Below are positions 25,529 to 34,459 of a DNA stretch of 64,000 nt, piece by piece. Both the position numbers and the translations under genes were made by a program. The stretch is taken from assembly GCF_001643015.1 (NCBI RefSeq), contig NZ_CP015622.1, positions 2,928,365 to 2,992,364 of the forward strand. The letters run 5' to 3'. Positions within the stretch are counted from its first letter, which is position 1, and every line of letters starts with the position of its first letter. Source of the DNA: Corynebacterium crudilactis (GTDB lineage Bacteria > Actinomycetota > Actinomycetes > Mycobacteriales > Mycobacteriaceae). Under the pieces are notes generated by a model. It was not told the DNA's origin, did not search any database, and saw nothing but the letters and a program-made list of their open reading frames with translations.

Positions 25529-26005
25529 CTAGCGCTTTTCCAGTTCTAATAACCACTGCTTGGCTTCTAGGCCGCCTCGGTAACCACCCAAAGTGCCATC
25601 GGTTCTTAAGACTCGGTGACACGGAGCAAAAATAGGCAGCGGATTTGTGGCGCATGCACTACCCACAGCACGGACCGCACCCGCGTTTCCTAGATCGGCA
25701 GCAATCTGTTTGTAGGTTTTGCTCTCACCATAAGGAATAGAGAGCAAAAACTCCTGCACTTTGCCACGGAAGCTAAGTAAATTTTGATTCGGCCATTCCA
25801 ATGGCGTACTAAAATCAGTGCGCTGGCCTGCAAAGTATTCTTTCAGCTCAGCGACTGCCTGTGCCAAAATGGCATTGCTGCCAGGAGTGGAACCGACCGT
25901 GCATGCTGCATAATTTTCATCAGAAAATGCCACATAACTCAGCCCTTGATCGCTTGCGACAAGAAGGAGTTCACCAATGGGAGATTCGAAACGTAAATGA
26001 CGCAT
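25529..26005 (-). CDS. ogt: methylated-DNA–protein-cysteine methyltransferase
   Basis: A 158-aa suicide repair protein that takes the methyl group from O6-methylguanine onto Cys129 in the motif PCHRV. The flanking family blocks are present: IPYGESKTYKQIAADLGNAGAVRAVGSACATNP outlines the helix-turn-helix and the arginine finger, and GGYRGGLEAKQWLL follows. The length is typical of Ogt, without an Ada regulatory domain. It is 4 bases downstream of the quinone reductase gene, so the two form one transcript. Confidence 0.95.
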   Translation of the reverse strand: MRHLRFESPIGELLLVASDQGLSYVAFSDENYAACTVGSTPGSNAILAQAVAELKEYFAGQRTDFSTPLEWPNQNLLSFRGKVQEFLLSIPYGESKTYKQIAADLGNAGAVRAVGSACATNPLPIFAPCHRVLRTDGTLGGYRGGLEAKQWLLELEKR

Positions 26006-26009
26006 TTGT

Positions 26010-27023
26010 CTATATCCTCACAACGATTTTTCCTGAAGTTTTACCTTGCTCGACCAACCGATGGCCTTCCATAATATTGGCGGCATTGAGCCCATCCAGC
26101 ACCGTAGCTGTAACTGCCTCAAACTGCCCACGATCCACCATGTCTGCGATCTTGTTTAAGATTTTTCCCTGCTCATCCATGTCCGGAGTATGAAACATTG
26201 CTCGGGTAAACATGAACTCCCAGTGCACAGCAATAGCTTTTTGCTTAAATGCGCCCAAGTTGGGATTCTCTGGATCATCAATAAGCACCAGGTGGGACTG
26301 TGGTTTCATCAACTCAGCTAGTTCACCCTCGCGCCCAGCGGTCCAGGAACTAAACACAAAATCTACGTCTGAAATCTGCTCGCTCAAGTTCTTTGAGTGA
26401 TCAATGACTTCATGCGCACCAAGCTTTTTCACCCAGGCTTCTGATTCCGGGCGGGAAGCAGTTGCGACAACTTTCAATCCAGTGAGCGCACGAGCAATTT
26501 GGATAAGAGCAGAAGGGACTCCACCAGAACCGCCCAACACCAATAAGGTGCCAGTGGAAGACTGCGTGACACCCAAACGATCAAAAAGTGATTCCCACGC
26601 AGTAAGCGCAATAAGTGGAAGTGCTGCAGCATCATGAGGTTCTAAGCTTTTGGGCGCATGTCCCACGAGGCGTTCATCCACTACCTGAAACTGAGCGTTG
26701 CTTCCTGGACGTTGATTGGATCCGGCGTAAAAAACTTTATCGCCAGCAGAAAAAAGCGACACCTGAGATCCCACTGCCACCACGGTTCCTACAGCATCAA
26801 ACCCTAAAATTTTAGGATGTGTTTGCTTCCCGGCGCGCATGCGCACCTTGGTGTCCACCGGATTGATGGATACAGCTTCTATCTGGACCAATAGATCTTG
26901 AGGGCCAGGGGTGGGGCGATCGACTTCTACATCAACTAAAAAATCTGGTTGCTCAGACGTGATGGAATCTAGCATTGCAACTGCAAACATAGTGGGATCT
27001 GGAGTATCAATCTGCACGCTCAT
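26010..27023 (-). CDS. zinc-type alcohol dehydrogenase / quinone oxidoreductase family protein
   Basis: A 337-aa MDR-superfamily oxidoreductase, likely NADPH-dependent. It has the GroES-like N-terminal domain (PGPQDLLVQIEAVSINPVD, KILGFDAVGTVVAVG) and a Rossmann domain with LVLGGSGGVPSALIQIA. The structural and catalytic zinc cysteines of true alcohol dehydrogenases are absent, which points to the zinc-independent quinone oxidoreductase (ZADH1-like) branch. It is the first gene of the unit with ogt. The exact substrate is unknown. Confidence 0.88.
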   Translation of the reverse strand: MSVQIDTPDPTMFAVAMLDSITSEQPDFLVDVEVDRPTPGPQDLLVQIEAVSINPVDTKVRMRAGKQTHPKILGFDAVGTVVAVGSQVSLFSAGDKVFYAGSNQRPGSNAQFQVVDERLVGHAPKSLEPHDAAALPLIALTAWESLFDRLGVTQSSTGTLLVLGGSGGVPSALIQIARALTGLKVVATASRPESEAWVKKLGAHEVIDHSKNLSEQISDVDFVFSSWTAGREGELAELMKPQSHLVLIDDPENPNLGAFKQKAIAVHWEFMFTRAMFHTPDMDEQGKILNKIADMVDRGQFEAVTATVLDGLNAANIMEGHRLVEQGKTSGKIVVRI

Positions 27024-27411
27024 GACCTCGATGCTAGTCCGAGAGTGCTTTTCATGCCGATATTTTTCTTCATCTTAGATTTGGATTAACTCCTCCTACC
27101 CAAGATGGTCTATCAAATTTACTACCACCGACTCTCCGGTGACCTCTTCCACGCCACCAGCCAAGGAGGAAATAAGGAGACTTTCTCCCTCACAAATTGT
27201 GGTGCGCACGTGCAGACCAAGCGATGAGTTAGTTTAATAACTTCCCTGGATATCCGCCTTTTTAGCGTGGCTGAATCTACTAACCACGGCTACTGTTTTT
27301 CATGACTTACTTTAACTTCTATGAGCTTCTTTAAAATTTTCCCCAGAAAAGGTTAATTCGCAGGCTCTCCTCTTTAATAAACAGCCCCTCGTATAAGGAA
27401 AACCCGCAACC
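27024..27411. other. intergenic region, promoters only
   Basis: This 388-base divergent gap between the oxidoreductase (minus) and an MFS gene (plus) should hold both promoters. A 40-codon open frame from about 27103 lacks a ribosome site and family features and is not called. I see no strong hairpin or repeat. Confidence 0.5.
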
Positions 27412-28590
27412 ATGAGCACTACCACCGCGCCTGAAGCCCGGTTCCCTGTCATCCCTTTGACCGCTATGAGTTTTGCGGCCTTTGTTTATGTCACTTTTGA
27501 AATGTTTGCGGTTGGTCTTATCAAACCAATGTCTCGTGATCTTGGGGTGACAGAATCCAGCATTGGTCTTTTAATGACCATTTATGCGGGCGTTGTTGCA
27601 GTCGTGACCATTCCGGCAATGATGTGGGTATCGCGGTTTAATAAGCGCACAATTTTCCTGATCACCCTCGCGTTTTTGGTCACAGGAATTATCATCCAGG
27701 CCCTGACCATCAACTACGCAATGCTTGCTGCAGGTCGCATCATCGCAGCTTTAACGCACGGTGTGTTTTGGGCGCTAGTAGGGCCGATGGCAGCGCGAAT
27801 GTCCCCGGGACATACTGGGCGTGCAGTGGGTGTGGTCTCTATTGGATCGACCATGGCGCTAGTGGTGGGTTCACCATTGGCAACGTGGATTGGTGAGCTT
27901 ATTGGCTGGCGCCCGGCGACATGGATTCTTGGCATTCTCACAATTGCTGCTGTTGTTGTCCTACTCCCAACAGTACCGTCATTGCCACCACTGACACCCA
28001 ATGAATCTGCGACAGCAGAGAAGAAAACCATGCCTTGGGGTTTGATCTCTTTGGTGCTGTTCCTGCTGAGCGCAGTCACTGGTGTGTTTGCCGCATATAC
28101 CTACCTCGGGCTCATCATTGCAGAGACAGTAGGGGATAGCTTTGTCTCCATCGGACTCTTTGTCTTTGGCGCATTGGGACTCATCGGCGTGACTGTAGCA
28201 ACGCGCACCGTGGATCAACGCATGTTACGCGGCAGCGTTCACACCACCACATTTTTTGTCATCGCAGCAATTTTGGGGCAGATCGCGTTTGGCCTTGAAG
28301 GCAGCTTGGCAGTAGTTATTATCTTTCTTGCTGTCATAGTTTTCGGTGGAGCTTATGGTGCGCTGCCTACACTTGGCACCACGATTTTCCTCCATGCGGG
28401 TCGGAATAATCCGGATTCTGCTTCATCGATTTATGTCGTGACTTATCAGGTGGGTATTGCTTCTGGTGCAGCACTTGGCGCGATGGCGGTGGATGCCAAT
28501 TGGATTGCCGGCACCTTGTGGATCATGGCTGCCCTCTCGCTTGCTTCCACGCTGGTTTTGGCTTTGTGGTCTCGTCCATTGCTGAAATAA
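27412..28590 (+). CDS. MFS transporter (AraJ/drug-efflux type)
   Basis: A 392-aa, 12-helix permease of the DHA1 type: ALTHGVFWALVGPMAARMSPGHTGRAVGVVSIGSTMALVVGSPLATW in outline is the conserved motif region of AraJ/YdhP-like exporters. The ATG has AAGGAAAA upstream. The substrate is not predictable; related proteins export arabinose or drugs. No regulator is adjacent. A CCCCTG/CAGGGG inverted repeat at 28648–28682 may end its transcript. Confidence 0.88.
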   Translation: MSTTTAPEARFPVIPLTAMSFAAFVYVTFEMFAVGLIKPMSRDLGVTESSIGLLMTIYAGVVAVVTIPAMMWVSRFNKRTIFLITLAFLVTGIIIQALTINYAMLAAGRIIAALTHGVFWALVGPMAARMSPGHTGRAVGVVSIGSTMALVVGSPLATWIGELIGWRPATWILGILTIAAVVVLLPTVPSLPPLTPNESATAEKKTMPWGLISLVLFLLSAVTGVFAAYTYLGLIIAETVGDSFVSIGLFVFGALGLIGVTVATRTVDQRMLRGSVHTTTFFVIAAILGQIAFGLEGSLAVVIIFLAVIVFGGAYGALPTLGTTIFLHAGRNNPDSASSIYVVTYQVGIASGAALGAMAVDANWIAGTLWIMAALSLASTLVLALWSRPLLK

Positions 28591-28647
28591 AGGCAAGTTT
28601 ATGCACCGGAAATTTTTCTTTGCAAACAGTTAAATTCATAACAAGTC

Positions 28648-28682
28648 ACCCCTGCACAAAATTAGCAATAAAGGTCAGGGGT
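28648..28682 (+). terminator. weak candidate terminator after the MFS gene
   Basis: ACCCCTG (28648–28654) and CAGGGGT (28676–28682) can pair around a 21-base loop and are followed by ATTTTA. The stem is short and the loop long, so this could equally be part of the malE control region. Confidence 0.35.
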
Positions 28683-28748
28683 ATTTTACAAATGTTCGCA
28701 TAGCGGAGTTTTTGTTGAGCGACAGAATTGGCTAGTGTTTTTGTTCCA

Positions 28749-28766
28749 GAACCTTTAAGAAGGTTC
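28749..28766. promoter_or_regulatory. palindrome in the malE promoter region
   Basis: GAACCTT-TAAG-AAGGTTC, a perfect 7+7 inverted repeat ending 40 bases before the malE start codon. In C. glutamicum malE is repressed by MalR, a MarR-type dimer whose gene is at 16072. The palindrome has the size and place of a MarR-type operator. The link to MalR is inference. Confidence 0.45.
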
Positions 28767-28805
28767 GCTATTCCATAAAAACATCGATCTACAAGGCCAA
28801 ATGAT

Positions 28806-29984
28806 ATGACCATCGAGCTGCAGCGTTCCACCCAAAACCTCACCCATGAGGAAATCTTCGAAGCACACGAGGGCGGCAAGCTCTCTGTTAGCTCCACTCG
28901 TCCGCTGCGCGATATGCGCGATCTCTCCCTCGCCTACACCCCAGGTGTGGCAAAGGTCTGCGAGGCAATCGCAGAAGATCCAGAGGTTGCTCGCACACAC
29001 ACTGGCATCGGCAACACCGTTGCGGTTATTTCCGATGGCACTGCCGTCCTTGGTCTTGGCGATATCGGACCACAGGCATCCCTTCCTGTCATGGAAGGCA
29101 AGGCGCAGCTGTTCAACTCCTTCGCCGGATTGAAGGCTATTCCTATTGTCTTGAATGTTCACGATGTTGATGCATTAGTAGAAACCATCGCAGCCATCGC
29201 GCCGTCCTTTGGCGCGATCAACCTGGAGGACATCTCCGCACCTCGTTGCTTTGAGGTAGAACGCCGTCTCATCGAACGTCTAGACATCCCAGTCATGCAC
29301 GATGATCAGCATGGCACCGCCGTGGTTATCCTTGCAGCGCTGCGCAGCTCCCTCAAGTTAATGGATCGTAAGATCGAAGACCTTAAGATCGTTATTTCCG
29401 GCGCAGGGGCCGCAGGCGTGGCAGCTGTAGATATGCTGAGCAATGCAGGCGCAACAGACATTGTTGTCCTGGATTCCCGCGGCATCATCCACGACAGCCG
29501 TGAGGATCTTTCCCCAGTTAAGGAAGCCCTCGCAGCCAAGACCAACCCTCGCGGAATCAGCGGTGGCATCAACGAAGCGTTCACTGGCGCAGATCTATTC
29601 ATCGGCGTTTCCGGTGGCAATATCGGCGAGGAAGCCCTCAAACTGATGGCTCCACAGCCAATCCTGTTCACCCTGGCTAACCCCACCCCAGAGATCGATC
29701 CTGAACTATCCCAGAAGTACGGCGCGATCGTAGCAACTGGCCGTTCTGATCTGCCAAACCAGATCAACAACGTGCTGGCATTCCCAGGAATCTTCGCTGG
29801 CGCTCTCGCAGCCAAGGCAAAGAAAATCACTCCAGAAATGAAGCTTGCTGCTGCAGAAGCAATCGCAGCCATCGTTGCTGATGAGCTCGATGCCGGCCAC
29901 ATTGTGCCTACCGCACTGGACCCTCGAGTTGCCCCAGCAGTTAAGGCCGCAGTCCAGGCTGTTGCCGAAGCACAAGGCGCTTAA
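28806..29984 (+). CDS. malE: malic enzyme (NADP-dependent type)
   Basis: A 392-aa decarboxylating malate dehydrogenase that makes pyruvate, CO2 and reduced cofactor from malate. Visible are the catalytic block [14 protein letters not shown], the metal-site block [21 protein letters not shown], the [14 protein letters not shown] block and a Rossmann motif [16 protein letters not shown]. It is the short bacterial form without a phosphotransacetylase domain. In C. glutamicum this gene is called malE and is regulated by MalR; a palindrome upstream fits. A terminator follows at 30028. Confidence 0.95.
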   Translation: MTIELQRSTQNLTHEEIFEAHEGGKLSVSSTRPLRDMRDLSLAYTPGVAKVCEAIAEDPEVARTHTGIGNTVAVISDGTAVLGLGDIGPQASLPVMEGKAQLFNSFAGLKAIPIVLNVHDVDALVETIAAIAPSFGAINLEDISAPRCFEVERRLIERLDIPVMHDDQHGTAVVILAALRSSLKLMDRKIEDLKIVISGAGAAGVAAVDMLSNAGATDIVVLDSRGIIHDSREDLSPVKEALAAKTNPRGISGGINEAFTGADLFIGVSGGNIGEEALKLMAPQPILFTLANPTPEIDPELSQKYGAIVATGRSDLPNQINNVLAFPGIFAGALAAKAKKITPEMKLAAAEAIAAIVADELDAGHIVPTALDPRVAPAVKAAVQAVAEAQGA

Positions 29985-30027
29985 CAAGATCGCTTGTCGA
30001 CGCGCCCCTCTTCCGATAGTGCCCCAC

Positions 30028-30055
30028 GCCCCATCCGTCCCCGATGGGGCTTTTC
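30028..30055 (+). terminator. terminator of malE
   Basis: GCCCCATC (30028–30035) pairs with GATGGGGC (30043–30050) and is followed by TTTTC. It lies 44 bases after the malE stop. Confidence 0.85.
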
Positions 30056-30105
30056 GGTTTGCAACATGTTACGTAATGCAGCCTTAAACAGAAAGGAGTC
30101 CTCCC

Positions 30106-30270
30106 ATGACTAATCAAACCGCTGGTGATGCACCTCGTAATCTCCAAAAAGTAGGAGCGAAAGTCTATCGGGTTTCAGGCGGCATGCGCCGAAGTGCTGT
30201 CACTGGAAAGTTCGTCGTCTCCGGGAAAAGCAAGATCGTGGCCAAACGTGCTGGCAGGACTTCTAAGTAG
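30106..30270 (+). CDS. small basic protein, 54 aa
   Basis: A 54-aa frame with a strong GAAAGGAG ribosome site 7 bases before the ATG. It starts MTNQTAGDAPRNLQKVGAKV and has a very basic second half with RRSAVTGKFVVSGKSKIVAKR. The arrangement S-x-x-TG-[KR]-FV followed by basic residues recalls a short motif seen in many small actinobacterial and phage proteins of unknown function, sometimes near toxin-antitoxin genes. It stands between the malE terminator and the convergent FGGY kinase gene. It may bind nucleic acid, judging from charge only. Confidence 0.6.
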   Translation: MTNQTAGDAPRNLQKVGAKVYRVSGGMRRSAVTGKFVVSGKSKIVAKRAGRTSK

Positions 30271-30302
30271 CAGAGGCTATCAGTCACCCTCCCCAAAAAA
30301 CA

Positions 30303-30353
30303 GGAGGGCGTCGAAAAGCTAAACCAACGTGCGGTAGAGGGCGTCGAAAAGCT
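30303..30353. repeat. 17-base direct repeat at the end of the FGGY kinase gene
   Basis: GAGGGCGTCGAAAAGCT occurs twice in the same orientation, beginning near 30304 and 30337. The second copy is inside the last codons of the kinase gene and the first lies just beyond its stop. It belongs to a wider family of related motifs (GCTTNTCGACGCC) that recurs at gene ends in this window. Confidence 0.65.
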
Positions 30354-31803
30354 CTCTTGCCTTGGTGTAATGCTCGGCAAAGCGCGGCTGATGCGCGGTG
30401 CCAAATGGTGGCGTCGCGCGAGGAGCGCCTGGTTCCAACTGCTCAAGAACGATGAGCGCGGTGCCGCGGAGAGTCGCGCGCTTCATCTCTAGCGGAATAA
30501 CTGGGGTATCCAGGGCGTCGGCCAGCATCGCCAGGAACTCTGGATGGTCAGTGGCAACTCGGCCGGAGGCAATAACGCGCTCTGGGGCCGCACCGGCTAG
30601 CTCCATGTGCTCCCATACTCGCTGGTAGGAAAGTGCGAGTGATTCAAAAACTCCACGCCACATCTGCTCTGGGCCGGTCTGTTCTTGAATATTAGTGATC
30701 GTTGCCTGCGCGGATGCTGCCCAACCAATCGAGCGTTCACCAGAGAAAAATGGCAGTACAGCAGGTGTGCCTTCCAGTGGTTCACGGATCAGTACTTCAT
30801 CCAGATTCTCAGGCTTGATCACCGTGCGTTCCAACCATGTCACAGCACGTCCGACATCATTGAGCGCGCCGCCCACGATGCACTGATCGCGGGATACTCG
30901 GTAGCACCACAAGCCTGAAGGAATCTCGGCTGGAACGCTGGGCAAAATAACGCGCATTGCGCCAGAGGTAGCAGCAGCCACCGCCACCGTGCGTGAATCA
31001 ACAGCACCTGGGCCAATATTGGATGGCCAACCATCAGGGATTGCATGAAACCATGGAATCTCTTCCAATTGTTTCCACTTTTCATCCGCAACGACAGCAT
31101 TAGTGGCAGGTTCATCAGGATTTCTGATCTCACCAAAAAGCGCTGGGTCAATGCCAATATTCTGCAGAATTGGTAAATCAAGCTCACCGGTGTGCGCATC
31201 CAAAATGCCACTCCAGGCTGCAATAGACATAGCCATTCCGGTGATGCCAGCAAGTTTGAAATAAACGTACTCACCGATCGTCATCACATATTTAGCCTGT
31301 GCGAAAGCCTCAGGGAACTCAGCTTTCAGCCACAAAAGACGGGCAGGATGATAAGAGGTATGCAGTCGGACACCAGTGCGTCCGTGGTAGGCTTCCTCAT
31401 CAATCTCCGCGCGAAGCTGCTCCACATACTTCGCGGAACGAGAATCCGCGTAGGTAATGCACGGAGTCAAAGCGTTGCCAGCGGCATCCACCAATACCAA
31501 TGAAGAAGCAAAAGAATCAAGCGCAACGGCTGCGATCTGATCTTTAATATTATGATCATCGGCTGCTTTAAGAATGCCGTTGATAACCTCGGTGATCTCT
31601 CTAACAACCTGATCAGCATCAATCGTGGACACACCTTCACCAGTAGTGAATTCATGTGATTCCCGCTGTTTGGTGCCCTTAATCGGGCAACCAGAAGCAT
31701 CATAAAGACCACCACGAGATGCAGTGGAGCCGATATCCATAGCTAGGATATACGGACCACGTGAGTCATCGAAAGGGATGGACATTGTTGGAATTGATCC
31801 CAT
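30319..31803 (-). CDS. FGGY-family carbohydrate kinase
   Basis: A 494-aa two-domain sugar kinase. The N-terminal phosphate-1 motif is LAMDIGSTASRGGLYDASG, ALDSFASSLVLVD and ITYADSRSAKYVEQL belong to the sugar-binding half, and the C-terminal half has SGAMRVILPS and the ATP-site glycines near RVIASGRVATDHPEF. Gluconate, xylulose and glycerol kinases share this family; the substrate is not settled by sequence, although gluconokinase-like is possible. AAGGAAG lies 5 bases before the ATG at 31803. No sugar transporter or regulator is adjacent. Confidence 0.88.
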   Translation of the reverse strand: MGSIPTMSIPFDDSRGPYILAMDIGSTASRGGLYDASGCPIKGTKQRESHEFTTGEGVSTIDADQVVREITEVINGILKAADDHNIKDQIAAVALDSFASSLVLVDAAGNALTPCITYADSRSAKYVEQLRAEIDEEAYHGRTGVRLHTSYHPARLLWLKAEFPEAFAQAKYVMTIGEYVYFKLAGITGMAMSIAAWSGILDAHTGELDLPILQNIGIDPALFGEIRNPDEPATNAVVADEKWKQLEEIPWFHAIPDGWPSNIGPGAVDSRTVAVAAATSGAMRVILPSVPAEIPSGLWCYRVSRDQCIVGGALNDVGRAVTWLERTVIKPENLDEVLIREPLEGTPAVLPFFSGERSIGWAASAQATITNIQEQTGPEQMWRGVFESLALSYQRVWEHMELAGAAPERVIASGRVATDHPEFLAMLADALDTPVIPLEMKRATLRGTALIVLEQLEPGAPRATPPFGTAHQPRFAEHYTKARELFDALYRTLV

Positions 31804-31825
31804 AAGGCTTCCTTTAAAGGTCAGA

Positions 31826-32410
31826 CTAATAAAGAGCGTCCTTTAAGGATATAGCCTGAAGCTCAATCACTTTATCCGGGTCGCCTAACCGAGGGCCGAG
31901 CGCCACCAAAACTATAAAAACTACCGCCAAAATCAGAGCCAACCAGACCCATATGTAGAAAAATCTCCAGCCGAAAATCTTGGCAATCGTAGCTCCCGCA
32001 GCAGCGCCTAAAGTATTGAAAATAATGTCATCAATATCGCTGTAGCCCAGCATGAATACATATTGGGAAACCTCAATGGCCATGCTGAATAACGCGCCAA
32101 GCAGCATTGTTTTCAGTACTGCATTTTTCTGCCAATATTTCCGCGGAGAGGATTTCAGCAGTGCGTATAAAAGCACTCCAAAAGGAACGAAGAATGCGAA
32201 ATTTCCGCCATACCCAAAAAGCGGCGAAAACCACGATCCAGATTCGAGAAAATCATTAAAGGGAGCAATAGAAATAGAACGATTTCTATGAGCTTCTGGC
32301 ACCCACAACAACCCAATGACAAAAAATGATTTCAACATGGTCAAAGAGACCATCACTGCACTATAAGCAAGTAGTGCCAAGCACATGACGGGAGTCGACG
32401 GAGTTTTCAT
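31826..32410 (-). CDS. VanZ-like membrane protein (copy 1)
   Basis: A 194-aa protein with about five membrane helices and VanZ-like features: GNFAFFVPFGVLLYALL and the signature IEVSQYVFMLGYSDIDDIIFNTLGAAAG. The start is placed at MKTPSTPVMC (32410); a longer open frame runs back into the neighbouring gene and has no membrane features there. It is paralogous to the next gene upstream (same blocks in the same order). VanZ proteins in enterococci lower teicoplanin susceptibility by an unknown mechanism; the role here is unknown. Confidence 0.8.
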   Translation of the reverse strand: MKTPSTPVMCLALLAYSAVMVSLTMLKSFFVIGLLWVPEAHRNRSISIAPFNDFLESGSWFSPLFGYGGNFAFFVPFGVLLYALLKSSPRKYWQKNAVLKTMLLGALFSMAIEVSQYVFMLGYSDIDDIIFNTLGAAAGATIAKIFGWRFFYIWVWLALILAVVFIVLVALGPRLGDPDKVIELQAISLKDALY

Positions 32411-32460
32411 GTCTACTGATCGTATAGCTGCACCTGAGATTTTTCTGGTCTCCAAAGAGA

Positions 32461-33057
32461 TTAAATAGCCATGCTCGAATAGAGCATCATCGCCATCACA
32501 CTTAAGGAACCTGCCATCACTATTCCACTGATCACTTTGCTCGCTTTCACAGGTACGCACACCGCAACCACAGCGCCGATCATGCCGCCGATGGAGTTGC
32601 ACAGGAGATCATCAACATCTGAATAGCCCACAGCGAACACCCACTGCAATACCTCAATAATCAGACTGCTTAGCCCTGCGAAGAGGACTGTTTCCACAAA
32701 GGGAAAACGGTGGCCTAATTTACGCAGCGCTGTATAGAGGAAAAATCCAAAAGGTATAAACAATGCGATATTGCCGAAAGTATTAGTCCACGGCCCCCAC
32801 CAGATTGGAGCGTCCACAAAGCCATTGAAAAGTTCCAGATCAATCGACCTGAACTGATGTGCCTCGGTGTTCCACAATCCGCCTAAAGAAAGCCGATTTT
32901 TCAACAGTGTCATCATCACAAGCAGCACAACATACACACCAAAAGAAATAGAAAACAGCAGCCAAGAGACTTTTCCTTCGCGGCCTGGCCGAGTGGTGTG
33001 GTGAGATTGCTGTGGTGCTTGTGGCACCTGAATCCCTGAAGCGTGAGTGGTCGACAT
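32461..33057 (-). CDS. VanZ-like membrane protein (copy 2)
   Basis: A 198-aa paralogue of the downstream gene, with a 30-residue polar N-terminus and then five helices: GNIALFIPFGFFLYTAL and IEVLQWVFAVGYSDVDDLLCNSIGG match copy 1 block for block (FRSID/NRSIS, GYSDxDD). The two genes are 50 bases apart on the same strand and look like a tandem duplication that has diverged. It is divergent from the RclA-like reductase gene. Confidence 0.8.
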   Translation of the reverse strand: MSTTHASGIQVPQAPQQSHHTTRPGREGKVSWLLFSISFGVYVVLLVMMTLLKNRLSLGGLWNTEAHQFRSIDLELFNGFVDAPIWWGPWTNTFGNIALFIPFGFFLYTALRKLGHRFPFVETVLFAGLSSLIIEVLQWVFAVGYSDVDDLLCNSIGGMIGAVVAVCVPVKASKVISGIVMAGSLSVMAMMLYSSMAI

Positions 33058-33157
33058 GAGAAACTACCCTAAAACGATGCCCTGTGCGTTTACTGCAAGG
33101 TTTCAGCAAAAACGCTACGGAACTGCGAATAGATTGCTCGAGAGTACGGTGGGCCAC

Positions 33158-34459
33158 ATGGATTCTGAATTTGATCTCATTGTTATTGGATTTGGCAAAG
33201 CTGGAAAAACTATCGCGATGAAACGCTCAGCAGCCGGAGATAAAGTTGCACTGATTGAGCAAAGTCCACACATGTACGGGGGAACGTGCATCAACATTGG
33301 ATGTATCCCCACAAAGAAATTGTTGTTTGAGACTTCCTTAGGAACAAATTTCGTAGATGCAGTGGCAGCGCGCGATGAGTTGATCGGAAAACTCAATGCC
33401 AAGAATCTGCACATGGCGCAAGATAAGGGCGTGACTGTTATTGATGGCACGGCACGTTTTACGAACAGCCATGAAATCACAGTAACTGCAGGCGATGACA
33501 CTCTTGTACTGCATGCATCGAAAATTGTAATCAACACTGGATCCACACCAGTACTCCCAGATGTGCCCGGTATAGACAATCCGCATGTCTTTGATTCCAC
33601 CAGCATCCAACATATTTCACCGCTGCCTAAACATCTAGCCATCATTGGTGGCGGCCCCATCGGATTGGAATTTGCCACGCTTTTTAGCGGACAAGGCTCC
33701 CATGTGACGATTATCGATCGTGCCGAGGTTGCGCTGCACAATTTCGATAGCGAAATCGCCGAGCTCGCACAAAGTGACCTTGAAGCACGCGGCATCACCT
33801 TTCTCAACAGTGCTGAACTCACTGGGTTCAGCGGCGACTTTACAGTTCATCTCAAAGACCGCGACCTCAACGTCGATGCTGCCCTCATCGCCGTCGGCCG
33901 TCGCCCAGCCACCACGGGGCTCGGGCTTGAGCAAGCGGGCATCAACACCGGCACGCGTGGCGAAGTGCTTGTCGACGCCCACCTCCGGACAAATATCGAC
34001 GGCATCTTCGCTGTAGGGGACGTCAATGGTGGACCACAATTTACTTATGTTTCCTACGATGACCACCGCATTGTGCTTGATCAGCTCGCAGGAAAAAGTA
34101 AGAAAAGTACAAAGAATCGCTTGATTCCGACCACCACGTTCCTCGAACCTCCACTATCTACCGTCGGAGTAACTACCGATCTCGGCGATAACGTAGTGGT
34201 GAAGAAGGCTCTTATCGCAGATATGCCCATGGTTCCTCGACCAAAGATCATTAACCAGGCATCAGGCATGGTGAAGTTTTACGTCGATAAGCACTCTGAT
34301 GCCTTAGTGGGGGCGACGTTGTACTGCGCTGATTCCCAAGAAATCATCAACACTGTCGCGTTGGCCATGCGTCACGGCATCACGGCTTCTGAGCTGGGCG
34401 AGGGCATTTACACGCACCCCGCCACCTCAGAGATTTTTAACCAGTTGCTAGAGAACTAA
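33158..34459 (+). CDS. FAD/NAD(P)-dependent disulfide oxidoreductase, RclA/YkgC-like
   Basis: A 433-aa flavoenzyme of the group I pyridine-nucleotide disulfide family. Start MDSEFDLIVIGFGKAGKTIA (33158) holds the FAD motif; the redox disulfide is Cys44 and Cys49 in GGTCINIGCIPTK. A second Rossmann motif, IIGGGPIGLEFATLFSGQG, binds NAD(P)H, and AVGDVNGGPQFTYVS and a dimerisation domain follow. The IGFGKAGKT start and GGTCINIGCIPTKK closely resemble E. coli RclA, a hypochlorite-resistance copper reductase, more than lipoamide dehydrogenase or mercuric reductase. Its stop overlaps that of the convergent dadA-like gene by 4 bases. Confidence 0.85.
   Translation: MDSEFDLIVIGFGKAGKTIAMKRSAAGDKVALIEQSPHMYGGTCINIGCIPTKKLLFETSLGTNFVDAVAARDELIGKLNAKNLHMAQDKGVTVIDGTARFTNSHEITVTAGDDTLVLHASKIVINTGSTPVLPDVPGIDNPHVFDSTSIQHISPLPKHLAIIGGGPIGLEFATLFSGQGSHVTIIDRAEVALHNFDSEIAELAQSDLEARGITFLNSAELTGFSGDFTVHLKDRDLNVDAALIAVGRRPATTGLGLEQAGINTGTRGEVLVDAHLRTNIDGIFAVGDVNGGPQFTYVSYDDHRIVLDQLAGKSKKSTKNRLIPTTTFLEPPLSTVGVTTDLGDNVVVKKALIADMPMVPRPKIINQASGMVKFYVDKHSDALVGATLYCADSQEIINTVALAMRHGITASELGEGIYTHPATSEIFNQLLEN

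Noticed and set aside
27103..27225. 40-codon frame in the gap before the MFS gene
   Set aside because: No ribosome site, no signal peptide and no recognisable motif.
33158..34459. Lipoamide dehydrogenase or mercuric reductase
   Set aside because: The start and redox-site sequence resemble RclA more closely, and the N-terminal HMA and C-terminal vicinal cysteines of MerA are absent.
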